A DNA stretch of 6,422 nucleotides from Phycisphaerales bacterium UBA1910 (GCA_002337545.1 DDGE01000056.1:6752-13173); one strand, 5' to 3'; positions 1 to 6,315 are shown, counted from the first letter of the stretch. Numbers and translations: made by a program. The notes: a model not told the origin generated them from the sequence alone.

Positions 1-1749
1 GATCGGCACAATCTCGGGCGTGTTGAACTCGGTGTTGAGGAACTCCTCGGTGATGGTGTGCGTGAGACGCTTGGGTGTCGCGTCGGGTGTCGTCACATCG
101 GCGAGATAGAGCTCGGGCGGTGTGGTGAGATTGGAATATGTGAACACCACCTTGGTCTCATCGGGTGAGAGTGCGAAACCAGAGACGGTGCCCTCCATCT
201 TGGTCATGGGCGAGAGGGCACCGGTGGCCAGGTGGAGGCGTTCGATCTCCTGCACGCCCGGGTGCTTGCGGTTGGATCGGAAGTACACGGCCGAGCCGTC
301 GCGCGTGAAAGTCACACCTCGCACCTCATGCAGATCACCCGTGCGGGCCTCGGCTTCCCCCGATTCGGTGTCGTAGGTATATAGCTGGGCATAGTTCGAC
401 TCCTCGGAGACATACCAGAGGGTATCGGTGCCGGGGATGAACCCGAACTCATTGAAGCTCCAGTTGATCCATGCCTCATCACGCAAGTGATGGGCACAGG
501 TAACGCTGGGGTTGCCCTCTTCGTCGAGGGTCTGGGTATCAATGAGGACGATCCAGCGGTCCTTGTTGTCGTGCGACTTGATCATGAACGCGCCGTAACG
601 ACCCGAGTCGGACCAGCGAGTTCCGAGTGAGGAGACCGGGCGGGGCTTGGCGTTCTTTTTCTCGGCTTCCTTCGCCTTGTCCTGCTCAGCCTGCTCAATC
701 GAATCGCTCGGCTCGTCCTCTTCCTTCTCCTTGAGCCACGCGAGCGGGTCGTCCGTGATCAGGGGGAGATCATCAAACGAGAGATCGAAAACCTTCTCGT
801 TGATCAGATCGAGCAGGTGGAACGCGACGGGGGTTTCCGTCTGCAATCCCACCTTTGTGCGCACAGAACGGGTGGATACATACCCATCCTCGTTGATGTA
901 GTCGGGCATCATGTCGCGCTTGTCGCTGGGACGCTTGGAGGGTGCGGTCGCGATGAGCATGTGTGAGCCCGAAGGGGACAACCAGGCCCCTTGCGAGCGT
1001 CGATCTTTGCCCATGTAGAAGGGGCCGGGCGTCTCGGTCGGGTCCTCGGCCTGATCCCACGCATAACGATCGTCTTCTCGCATCGCTTCGCGCTTGTCAT
1101 CGAGCACGATGATCTCGAAGAGTTCACGCTGCTGATTCTGCAGACCGTCTCGCTTTTCGATGTCCTTCTCGCGTTTCTCCTTTGGATCTTTGGGCTCATC
1201 GCTGAAACGGATGTCCGCGGCCTGAACTTCGATTGGCCCCGAGAGGGGACGGATGTACCAGTTCCCGCCGCGCGAGAACGCGATCTGGGTGTTATTGGCC
1301 ATGAACATCGCACTGGATTCGCGATCGCTCGTGCGGGTGAGCTGGGTGGTATTTCCGCGTTGCGTATCGAAGAGGAACAGGTCCCCGTTGTGGTTGAGCA
1401 GGCGCCGGGATCCGTCCTCGCTCCAGTCGCCGCGGGCTGTGAAGTACGGGCCGGGGTTTTCCGGGGTGATCCTGTGCGCAATGGGTCGATCGGTCGCATC
1501 GATCGTGCGCGTAAAGATCATGTAGTCGTCCGAAAAATCTCGCCCCACCCGCCCGGGCCTGCGGGCCCGATACAGAATCCCAGAACCGTCCACAAGCCAT
1601 CGGGGATTGGAGGGCGACATCGCGATCCAATCGGGCTCTTGGGTGATCTGTTCAAGTGTCGGCTGCGTCTTCTCCTGCGCGATCGCGGGCGAGACGACGA
1701 ACGAGGGGGCGGCGATGGCACACACTGCGAGGGTCTGGATCAAATTCAT
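1..1749 (-). CDS. Exported S9-family (prolyl oligopeptidase/DPP-IV-like) peptidase, N-terminal 583 residues only
   Basis: The minus-strand frame is open from ATG at 1749 to the window edge (583 codons, no stop), so the gene is cut by the window. The protein starts with a Sec signal peptide: a short N-region, a hydrophobic stretch (about residues 5-21) and a likely cleavage after AIA (22-24), before QEK. Residues about 50-570 show repeated beta-propeller-like strands (WSEDGSRRLL at 109-118, LSPSGSHMLIA at 257-267, FTRDGSAVYFRSN at 481-493, LSPDETKVVF at 528-537), as in the DPP-IV/TolB-like N-terminal domain of S9 peptidases. The segment PDYINEDGYVSTRSVRTKVG (282-301) also fits that family. Two very charged inserts lie at about 184-232 and 339-371. 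The Ser-Asp-His catalytic domain would be off the left edge, so catalytic competence cannot be judged. Such enzymes cut peptides in the periplasm or outside the cell. A tricorn-like propeller protein is the main alternative. The gene is divergent from the aminotransferase. An in-frame TAA upstream limits the start; a GTG five codons earlier is the only near alternative. Confidence 0.85.
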   Translation of the reverse strand, partial: MNLIQTLAVCAIAAPSFVVSPAIAQEKTQPTLEQITQEPDWIAMSPSNPRWLVDGSGILYRARRPGRVGRDFSDDYMIFTRTIDATDRPIAHRITPENPGPYFTARGDWSEDGSRRLLNHNGDLFLFDTQRGNTTQLTRTSDRESSAMFMANNTQIAFSRGGNWYIRPLSGPIEVQAADIRFSDEPKDPKEKREKDIEKRDGLQNQQRELFEIIVLDDKREAMREDDRYAWDQAEDPTETPGPFYMGKDRRSQGAWLSPSGSHMLIATAPSKRPSDKRDMMPDYINEDGYVSTRSVRTKVGLQTETPVAFHLLDLINEKVFDLSFDDLPLITDDPLAWLKEKEEDEPSDSIEQAEQDKAKEAEKKNAKPRPVSSLGTRWSDSGRYGAFMIKSHDNKDRWIVLIDTQTLDEEGNPSVTCAHHLRDEAWINWSFNEFGFIPGTDTLWYVSEESNYAQLYTYDTESGEAEARTGDLHEVRGVTFTRDGSAVYFRSNRKHPGVQEIERLHLATGALSPMTKMEGTVSGFALSPDETKVVFTYSNLTTPPELYLADVTTPDATPKRLTHTITEEFLNTEFNTPEIVPI

Positions 1750-1755
1750 GCACAG

Positions 1756-1786
1756 ACTATACACGAAGACGGCGAGTTCCCCACAA
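1756..1786 (-). promoter_or_regulatory. Candidate promoter of the S9 peptidase gene, implying a leaderless mRNA
   Basis: Read on the minus strand, TATAGT (1761-1756) matches five of six bases of the -10 consensus. A weaker TTGTGG (1786-1781) lies 19 bp upstream as a possible -35. Exactly six bases separate the -10 from the ATG, so the expected transcription start is the A of the start codon. No Shine-Dalgarno sequence lies in front of this ATG, which agrees with leaderless initiation. The long spacer weakens the -35 call; the -10 is the better part. Confidence 0.45.
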
Positions 1787-1847
1787 TCTGCAGGTCCGCC
1801 TGTTATCCATTGCGGGAAAGTGTGACCCGATCCCGATACGCTTGGAT

Positions 1848-3137
1848 ATGCCCGACTCATCAGTGTTTTCCGTTGACCAACCCGCGAACGACAGCCCGTC
1901 CTCTCAGGCGGGGTTGCCGAATCCCGGCAGGCCTGACCCGATCATCGAGTTTGTTCGTCATCGGATCTCCGAGCCGGCGCGATTCCCGATCAAACCGGGG
2001 CTCACGATGCTCAACAACGGGTCATACGGGTTAACCCCCGAAGTGGTCCGCGATGCGCAGCGGGAACTCCGCTGCCGCATGGAAGCCGACCCCGTCCGGT
2101 TCTTCAAAGCGGACCTCGAGGACTATTGCGATGACGCGCGCAGCGCGATCGCGTCGTTCACAAACACGAACCCCCAGGACATTGCGCTGGTGCCCAACGG
2201 GACCTTCGCCGTCGCAACGGTGCTCAACAATCTCGATCTTGAACCAGGTGACGAGATCCTCGTCACTGATCACGAGTACATGGCCTCCTTCAACGAGCTC
2301 GGGAAGATCTGCCGGGCAACGGGCGCAGAGGTCGTCGTCGCGAAGATCCCTTTCCCCGATGTTTCACCGGAACAGGTGATCGATTCGGTTGTGGGTTCGA
2401 TGACGGATCGGACGAAGATCGTTATGATCTCGCACATCGCGAGCGCCAGCTCGTTGATCATGCCAGTAAAGGAGATCGTGGACGCGGCCAAGCAGCGCGG
2501 GATCGAATCGTTCCTCGACGGCGCACACACCCCGGGGCAGATCGACCTGAACATCGGCGAACTCGACCCGACCTGGTACGCGGCGAGTTGTCATAAGTGG
2601 TTGATGTGCCCGAAGGGGACCGGGTTCATCTATACATCACCCAATCGCAAGGACGGGTTCAAGCCCATCGTGCTGTCGTGCCGGGTGCATGAGACCCGCC
2701 CCGAACGAAACGCCTATCTGTGCGATTTCGACTACACCGGGACGAACGATTACACGGGGAACCTGGTCATCCCCGTCGCGATCGAGCACATGGGTGCGCA
2801 GCTGCCCGGCGGTTGGAACGAACTCCGCCTGCGCAATCACGATCTGATCGTTGAGGGCGCAAAGATCGTGTGCGATTCGATCGGAATCGATCAGCATGTC
2901 CCCGATTCCATGATCGGCACCATGGTCTCGATTCCCCTGCCCGGCATGTGCGAGCCGAGCGACTTGCTCGGCGAGGGATTGTGGGATCGGTTGTACCTCA
3001 ATCATGGGCTCCAGGTCCCCGTGTGGGATCTGCCCGGCGTGTGCGATCGGATGATCCGTATCAGTGCGCAGCTGTATAACCGGATCGAGGACTATGAACG
3101 ATTGGGTGAGGCGCTCCGGATCGAACTCGATCGGTAA
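1848..3137 (+). CDS. PLP-dependent class-V aminotransferase, isopenicillin-N-epimerase (CefD)-like
   Basis: This 429-residue protein is a fold-type I PLP enzyme of the class-V aminotransferase family. Visible landmarks are LNNGSYGLTP (55-64), the phosphate-binding region VPNGTFAVATVLNNL (115-129), the cofactor aspartate in LDGAHTPG (D224), the Schiff-base lysine in SCHKWLMCPKGTGF (K250), YTGTNDYTG (296-304), and RISAQLYN near the C-terminus with R404 as the likely substrate-carboxylate arginine. The length is normal for the CefD-like branch, whose members include epimerases, desulfurases and lyases, so the substrate cannot be told from sequence. No signal peptide is seen, so it is probably cytoplasmic. 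The first 50 or so residues are proline- and serine-rich and probably disordered. The ATG at 1848 was chosen because the open frame upstream (from 1656) runs antisense through the peptidase gene. No Shine-Dalgarno precedes it. A weak TACGCT at 1837-1842 could be a -10 element. The gene is followed by its own terminator. Confidence 0.9.
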   Translation: MPDSSVFSVDQPANDSPSSQAGLPNPGRPDPIIEFVRHRISEPARFPIKPGLTMLNNGSYGLTPEVVRDAQRELRCRMEADPVRFFKADLEDYCDDARSAIASFTNTNPQDIALVPNGTFAVATVLNNLDLEPGDEILVTDHEYMASFNELGKICRATGAEVVVAKIPFPDVSPEQVIDSVVGSMTDRTKIVMISHIASASSLIMPVKEIVDAAKQRGIESFLDGAHTPGQIDLNIGELDPTWYAASCHKWLMCPKGTGFIYTSPNRKDGFKPIVLSCRVHETRPERNAYLCDFDYTGTNDYTGNLVIPVAIEHMGAQLPGGWNELRLRNHDLIVEGAKIVCDSIGIDQHVPDSMIGTMVSIPLPGMCEPSDLLGEGLWDRLYLNHGLQVPVWDLPGVCDRMIRISAQLYNRIEDYERLGEALRIELDR

Positions 3138-3163
3138 CGATTGAACGGAGAGAGAGATTCAGC

Positions 3164-3191
3164 AGGCGGCCCGGTCAAATCGGGCCGCTTT
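3164..3191 (+). terminator. Intrinsic terminator after the aminotransferase gene
   Basis: A perfect 8-bp GC-rich stem, GCGGCCCG (3166-3173) with CGGGCCGC (3181-3188), encloses the 7-base loop GTCAAAT. The stem is extended by A-T and G-T pairs at its foot and ends in TTT. It lies 26 bases after the aminotransferase stop. The T-tract is short, so termination may be incomplete, but the hairpin is the strongest in the window. It separates the aminotransferase from the downstream epimerase cluster. Confidence 0.75.
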
Positions 3192-3235
3192 GCATATCAC
3201 AACGATGGAGAAGCTCGCCTGACGAAATCCCCCGA

Positions 3236-3276
3236 GTTCCGGACTTTCGCGAAACAAAGGGCGGTTTCGGACGAAA
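3236..3276. promoter_or_regulatory. Operator-like repeats upstream of the epimerase gene
   Basis: Two related palindromes lie here: TTTCGCGAAA (3245-3254) and TTTCG-GA-CGAAA (3265-3276). Their centres are 21 bp apart, about two helical turns. A direct repeat GTTYCGGAC also occurs at 3236-3244 and 3264-3272. The cluster sits just upstream of the first gene of a probable operon and could bind a dimeric regulator. No regulator or regulon is known from this window, and short AT/GC palindromes can arise by chance. Confidence 0.3.
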
Positions 3277-3279
3277 GGG
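3274..3279 (+). promoter_or_regulatory. Ribosome binding site that selects the epimerase start
   Basis: AAAGGG lies nine bases before the ATG at 3289 and matches part of the anti-Shine-Dalgarno complement. The in-frame ATG at 3301 would be 21 bases away, too far for this site, and its own upstream GAAGG touches the start codon. This supports 3289 as the start. Confidence 0.45.
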
Positions 3280-3288
3280 TGCGATAAG

Positions 3289-4350
3289 ATGACCCGAAGG
3301 ATGAGCGACCCACGCACACAACCCGAGATCAGCCCGGATGCGTATCGAGATCGCGTTCAAGACGCGTATCAGGACCTCGCCGTCTGTGTCACCGGCGGTG
3401 CGGGCTTCATCGGCGGGCACCTCTGCGATGCCCTCGTAGCGCTCGGTGCTCGCGTGACCATCCTTGACGATCTTTCCAATGCGGACGCACGCCATGTCGG
3501 CACGCTGATTGACCGTGCCCCGGAGCATGTTCGATTCATTCAGGGCTCAATCCTCGATCCCAGCGCCCTGAGCGAGGCGATGGACGGCGTGTCTCGGGTC
3601 TTCCACCTTGCGGCACTGGGCTCGGTGCCAAAGAGCGTCGAACAACCAGAACGGACCTGGCTCGTCAACGCCACGGGAACCATGCGGGTGCTCAAAGCAG
3701 CACAACAGGCGGGCGCGTCGCGGGTGATCTATTCCGCATCATCGAGCGCCTACGGCAACAACCCGACGCTGCCCAAGCGTGAGGACATGGCGCCAGAGCC
3801 CGAATCGCCCTACGCGGCGGCCAAGTATGCGGGCGAATCGCTCTGCCGATCGTGGGCCAAATGCTACGGGATCGACACGATCTGCCTGCGCTACTTCAAC
3901 ATCTTCGGCACACGCCAGGCGGCGGACTCCGCCTACGCGGCGGTCATCCCCGCGTTCATCAAGCGCTGGGTCCACAACGAGTCCCCCACCATCTTCGGCG
4001 ACGGCGGGCAGACCCGCGACTTCACCCATGTGAGCAACGCGGTCCTCGCGAACCTGCTCGCGGGAGCAAGCACAACCAATCTCAACGGCGAAGTCGTCAA
4101 CATCGGCGCCGGTGTCCGTACGAGCGTCAGTGAGCTCGCCTCCATGATCCACGCCCGCATGGGCATCGAGGGGCTCAACCCCGAACACGCGCCCGAGCGT
4201 ATCGGCGAGGTGCGTGATTCCGTCGCGGACATCACGCGTGCGAAGGAACTCATCGGGTACGAACCGATCACGAACCTCGAAGACGGACTGGCGACGACGG
4301 TGGACTGGTACAACCAGGCCCTTCGCGACGAGCGCGAGGGGGCAGCGTGA
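3289..4350 (+). CDS. NAD-dependent nucleotide-sugar epimerase/dehydratase, extended SDR family (WbpP/GalE-like)
   Basis: The 353-residue protein has a full extended-SDR layout. A Rossmann fold begins with VTGGAGFIGGHL (34-45), with the acidic NAD-ribose residues LDD at 59-61 and HLAALGS at 107-112. The active-site serine lies in SASSSAYG (149-156), and the catalytic pair is YAAAK (Y175, K179). RYFNIFG (201-207), SAYAAVIPAFI (214-224) and FGDGGQTRDFTHVSN (236-250) belong to the sugar-nucleotide domain. The AYAAVIP and GDG-RDF segments resemble UDP-N-acetylhexosamine 4-epimerases of the WbpP group more than classical GalE, but 4,6-dehydratases cannot be excluded. The likely role is making an activated sugar for surface polysaccharide or glycoprotein. 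About 30 residues precede the Rossmann fold, longer than in GalE; WbpP relatives also have an N-terminal extension. It is the first gene of a close cluster, and its stop overlaps the next start. Confidence 0.9.
   Translation: MTRRMSDPRTQPEISPDAYRDRVQDAYQDLAVCVTGGAGFIGGHLCDALVALGARVTILDDLSNADARHVGTLIDRAPEHVRFIQGSILDPSALSEAMDGVSRVFHLAALGSVPKSVEQPERTWLVNATGTMRVLKAAQQAGASRVIYSASSSAYGNNPTLPKREDMAPEPESPYAAAKYAGESLCRSWAKCYGIDTICLRYFNIFGTRQAADSAYAAVIPAFIKRWVHNESPTIFGDGGQTRDFTHVSNAVLANLLAGASTTNLNGEVVNIGAGVRTSVSELASMIHARMGIEGLNPEHAPERIGEVRDSVADITRAKELIGYEPITNLEDGLATTVDWYNQALRDEREGAA
4336..4342 (+). promoter_or_regulatory. Ribosome binding site of the small gene, inside the end of the epimerase gene
   Basis: The purine run GAGGGGG lies seven bases before ATG 4350. 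That spacing fits this ATG better than the GTG at 4347, which would be four bases away. It sits in the last codons of the epimerase gene, so translation of the two genes is probably coupled. Confidence 0.5.
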
Positions 4351-4559
4351 TGATCGGTCGCTGCATCGACACGGTTGGTGCGCTCTGGGTCCTGCTCACG
4401 CTGGGCGTGGCGACGAAGTTCCGCTTCAACGGCGACTACTGGGAATGGCGCACGAAGACTGCGCTGGACGCGAAGGGCGCACCCGAGGGCAGGCTCGCGC
4501 GGATGCATCTGGCGATGGAGTACGCCCGATGGGCATGGCGGATGCGACGGCTGAGGTGA
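4350..4559 (+). CDS. Small membrane-anchored protein of unknown function, with a Trp/Arg-rich tail
   Basis: I do not recognise this 69-residue protein. A single hydrophobic helix (about residues 6-22, IDTVGALWVLLTLGVAT) is followed by FRFNGDYWEWRTKTALDAKG and a helical, basic tail ending ARWAWRMRRLR. The positive-inside rule would put the tail in the cytoplasm. The ATG overlaps the epimerase stop by one base (TGATG); GTG at 4347 would add one residue. Evidence that it is a real gene is strong: a second copy at 6106-6246 encodes 43 of 46 identical residues while the DNA differs at 17 positions, mostly third codon bases. Its last codons also contain the ribosome binding site of the next gene. 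The operon position suggests a link with the epimerase and the large exported protein downstream, perhaps as a membrane partner, but this is inference. Confidence 0.75.
   Translation: MIGRCIDTVGALWVLLTLGVATKFRFNGDYWEWRTKTALDAKGAPEGRLARMHLAMEYARWAWRMRRLR
4419..4559 (+). repeat. Direct repeat copy A: 3' two-thirds of the small gene
   Basis: These 141 bases match 6106-6246 in the same orientation at 124 positions (hand count, 88%), with no gaps. The longest identical block is 32 bases, starting at 4503 here and at 6190 in the other copy. Both copies end at the stop codon. Similarity stops abruptly upstream, in mid-gene for this copy. Confidence 0.9.
4553..4559 (+). promoter_or_regulatory. Ribosome binding site of the large exported protein, inside the small gene
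   Basis: GAGGTGA overlaps the last codons and stop of the small gene. It lies four bases before the ATG at 4564 and seven before the following ATG at 4567, so the second ATG is slightly better spaced. The arrangement suggests translational coupling. The degraded copy of the small gene lacks this motif (its end reads CGTTAG). Confidence 0.55.
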
Positions 4560-4563
4560 TGTC

Positions 4564-5961
4564 ATGATGAAGCTCGTGGGTATCTACTTCCTATGCGCAG
4601 TTGCAAACTGCGATGCTGGTGTGATCATCGACGAATCGTCGGCACCGCCTACGGCTCTCCGTATAGGTGAGAACCGGGTGAGCTATTCGCAGCGGTACGA
4701 CGATTGGCTTGAGTCGATACCAGAGACGGATCGCGCATGGTCGATCATCAAGTCAGTCTATGACGACATGGCGGTCGTACAACTCGGCTCGGTAGAAGCA
4801 GCAGAAACTTATACTGACTGGCTCCCAGATTTAGAGCTGCTTGAGACACACCCTGAGTTTGTTGATCGGCTACACCAGATCACGATGTTCCCTTCTCTTG
4901 GGATGCCCACAACTGAACTTGGCGTAGACGCGGACGATGACCCCGAAGAAACAGAAATCCTCCTGGGCTTGTTGCTCCCGCATGTCAGCGTGCTCCGGGA
5001 CAGCGCGATCCTCTTGGCGATGGATGCCCAAGAAGCCGACGAAGCAGAGCGCGTTCTCAAAGATCTCCGATCGATACAATGGATCATCCAGCACCATTCA
5101 GTTGCAGACACATTGATCGAGGGCACAGTTATTGTCAGACTCGAATCGATGATGTCTGGTTTAGTGCTTGACAATGGGCTGGAAATCGATGGTTGGGATC
5201 GTAGATCGCTCGATGAGCTCTCAAGCATCTATGATAAAACGCTCGCATCTGAACCAGCGACTCGGTTCATCCAGTCTGAACGCGCACTTCAGGAGAACTT
5301 TCTTGACTGGATCTATGTTGACTCCAACGGGATGCAACTGTCGAACAGAGGGGCAAAGCGGTTGTTGTCGATTGCAGAGCAAGACGAACCCAGGAAGATG
5401 ATGATCCAAATCGCCTCAGAGTCTGTTCACCCTCGCGCGGAGCAAGAGCAGAATTTTGAGCAGTTTACACAAGCCGCACGAGCAGATTTATCTACTCCCA
5501 TCTATAACACCCGCTCCTTGCTGACGACAGAAGCAGAAGAATCTCTCGCGCAGCTGTCTTACCAATCAAAACTGAGTTTCCTACCCGTCGGCTTGATCGT
5601 TCCAGCGTACGGCAAGTTCGTTTCACTCGCTCATGAGGGGCGAGCATATCGCGACGCAGCCAGGCTGAAAATCGCAACATACCAGCACCGTGATCGTCAC
5701 GGCGCGTGGCCAGATTCAACCGCCGCTATCGATGATGATCTGCTCGACCGGATCCCAATAGACCCGTACACGGGCGACCCGCTCCGACTCCGGATTGAAG
5801 AAGGCCGCGTTGTCATCTACTCCGTCGGCCCCGATCGCGATGACGATCAAGGGCGCGAGATCCGTGCGCACAGGTTTGTGCTCCGCGATGAGTACGAAGG
5901 GTTTGACGAGGATCAACTGGAGCGATGGGACGGCGACTGGGTACTGACCCAAGACCCCTGA
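4564..5961 (+). CDS. Exported protein of unknown function, 465 residues, planctomycete-type C-terminal motif
   Basis: The N-terminus (KLVGIYFLCAVANCDAG) looks like a Sec signal peptide, with possible cleavage after CDA (16-18). VANC is a poor lipobox because of Asn at -1, so a lipoprotein is less likely. The middle (about residues 45-340) is mostly helical, acidic and without a family I recognise. A short hydrophobic patch at about 339-348 (FLPVGLIVPA) is too weak to call a membrane segment. The C-terminal part, RDAARLKIATYQHRDRHGAW (363-382) then IPIDPYTGDPLRLR (397-410) and VVIYSVGPDRDDDQG (416-430), resembles the tail of many planctomycete hypothetical proteins. That module recalls the C-terminal part of type II pseudopilins, but no pilin N-terminal helix is present. 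Two adjacent ATGs (4564, 4567) are possible starts. The central part is visibly less GC-rich than the flanking genes. Its stop touches that of the opposing gene remnant. No catalytic motif is visible. Confidence 0.85.
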   Translation: MMKLVGIYFLCAVANCDAGVIIDESSAPPTALRIGENRVSYSQRYDDWLESIPETDRAWSIIKSVYDDMAVVQLGSVEAAETYTDWLPDLELLETHPEFVDRLHQITMFPSLGMPTTELGVDADDDPEETEILLGLLLPHVSVLRDSAILLAMDAQEADEAERVLKDLRSIQWIIQHHSVADTLIEGTVIVRLESMMSGLVLDNGLEIDGWDRRSLDELSSIYDKTLASEPATRFIQSERALQENFLDWIYVDSNGMQLSNRGAKRLLSIAEQDEPRKMMIQIASESVHPRAEQEQNFEQFTQAARADLSTPIYNTRSLLTTEAEESLAQLSYQSKLSFLPVGLIVPAYGKFVSLAHEGRAYRDAARLKIATYQHRDRHGAWPDSTAAIDDDLLDRIPIDPYTGDPLRLRIEEGRVVIYSVGPDRDDDQGREIRAHRFVLRDEYEGFDEDQLERWDGDWVLTQDP

Positions 5962-6105
5962 TCACTCCCCCGGTTCACCCACGTACACCACGAAGTCCGC
6001 GATGTTGCGGTCCTCATCCTGGATCTGCTCGTGTGTCGAGGGCAGGGTGATGCAGGTGACGATGTTGATGTCGCGATCGGCGCGGGCGCGGAGTGAATCG
6101 ACGAT
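5962..6105 (-). pseudogene. 3' remnant of an unrecognised minus-strand gene (last 47 codons)
   Basis: The minus strand here reads as ordinary protein: IVDSLRARADRDINIVTCIT, then LPSTHEQIQDEDRNIADFVV and YVGEPGE before TGA. Forty of 47 sense codons end in G or C (hand count), like the intact GC-rich genes, and the composition is soluble and mixed alpha/beta. No ATG, GTG or TTG start precedes it in frame until 6195 and 6249, both inside DNA that codes on the other strand for the small-protein copy. The gene has therefore probably lost its 5' end at about 6105. I do not recognise the family. A chimeric 95-residue product starting at 6249 is possible but would begin with antisense sequence. Its stop is back to back with that of the exported protein, with no bases between them. 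Confidence 0.6.
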
Positions 6106-6246
6106 TTCCGATTCAACGGCGAATACTGGGACTGGCGGACGAAGACCGCGCTCGACGCGAAGGGTGCGCCCGAGGGCAAGCTCGCGCGAATGCATCTGGC
6201 GATGGAGTACGCCCGATGGGCGTGGCGGATGCGCCGGTTGCGTTAG
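6106..6246 (+). pseudogene. 5'-truncated second copy of the small membrane-protein gene
   Basis: This frame encodes FRFNGEYWDWRTKTALDAKG and continues to the same RMRRLR ending as the gene at 4350-4559, with only D/E, E/D and R/K replacements over 46 residues. The start codon and the whole hydrophobic anchor (first 23 residues) are missing. The frame is closed by a TGA at 6094-6096, and no start codon lies between that stop and the homology. Most base differences are silent, so the copy diverged while still a coding gene and was truncated later. It ends in TAG and lacks the GAGGTGA motif of the intact copy. Confidence 0.75.
6106..6246 (+). repeat. Direct repeat copy B
   Basis: This is the counterpart of 4419-4559, 1687 bp downstream in the same orientation, 88% identical and ungapped. 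The two copies bracket the exported-protein gene and the minus-strand remnant. They could recombine with each other, although 88% identity with one 32-base perfect block is poor material for this. Confidence 0.9.
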
Positions 6247-6277
6247 CATGCAAGCCGATCCAAAATCCTATACCATA

Positions 6278-6291
6278 CCCCTGTAGAGGGG
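6278..6291. other. Small hairpin in the region before the lipoprotein gene
   Basis: CCCCT (6278-6282) and AGGGG (6287-6291) form a 5-bp stem around GTAG. No T-run follows, so it is not a standard terminator. It may be a weak structure in the leader or end of the region 6247-6336, which otherwise holds no gene. Confidence 0.3.
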
Positions 6292-6315
6292 GCCACGGTT
6301 TGACTCCCTGCTCTT

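Noticed and set aside
1656..1847. Upstream extension of the aminotransferase frame to an ATG at 1656
   Set aside because: The extra 64 residues are Arg-rich and lie antisense to the peptidase start and across its promoter. The family fold needs nothing upstream of residue 50 of the protein starting at 1848.
991..2034. Plus-strand open frame of 347 codons
   Set aside because: It runs antisense through the peptidase gene, and its product is low-complexity Arg/Gly/Pro-rich shadow sequence. The minus-strand frame has the signal peptide and propeller motifs.
3739..4188. Minus-strand open frame inside the epimerase gene
   Set aside because: It is a shadow of high-GC coding sequence. The opposite strand carries all SDR motifs.
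3933..4565. Minus-strand 210-codon frame over the epimerase end and small gene
   Set aside because: It is antisense to two supported genes. The substitution pattern between the two small-gene copies shows that the plus strand is the coding one.
4419..6246. Composite transposon or insertion sequence bounded by the direct repeats
   Set aside because: The repeats are coding fragments of a small gene, no transposase or terminal inverted repeats are seen, and no target-site duplication is visible.
6002..6286. Plus-strand 94-codon frame across the remnant junction
   Set aside because: It is out of frame with the conserved small-protein sequence and opposite to the GC3-rich minus-strand remnant. 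Its product is Ser/Arg-rich shadow sequence.
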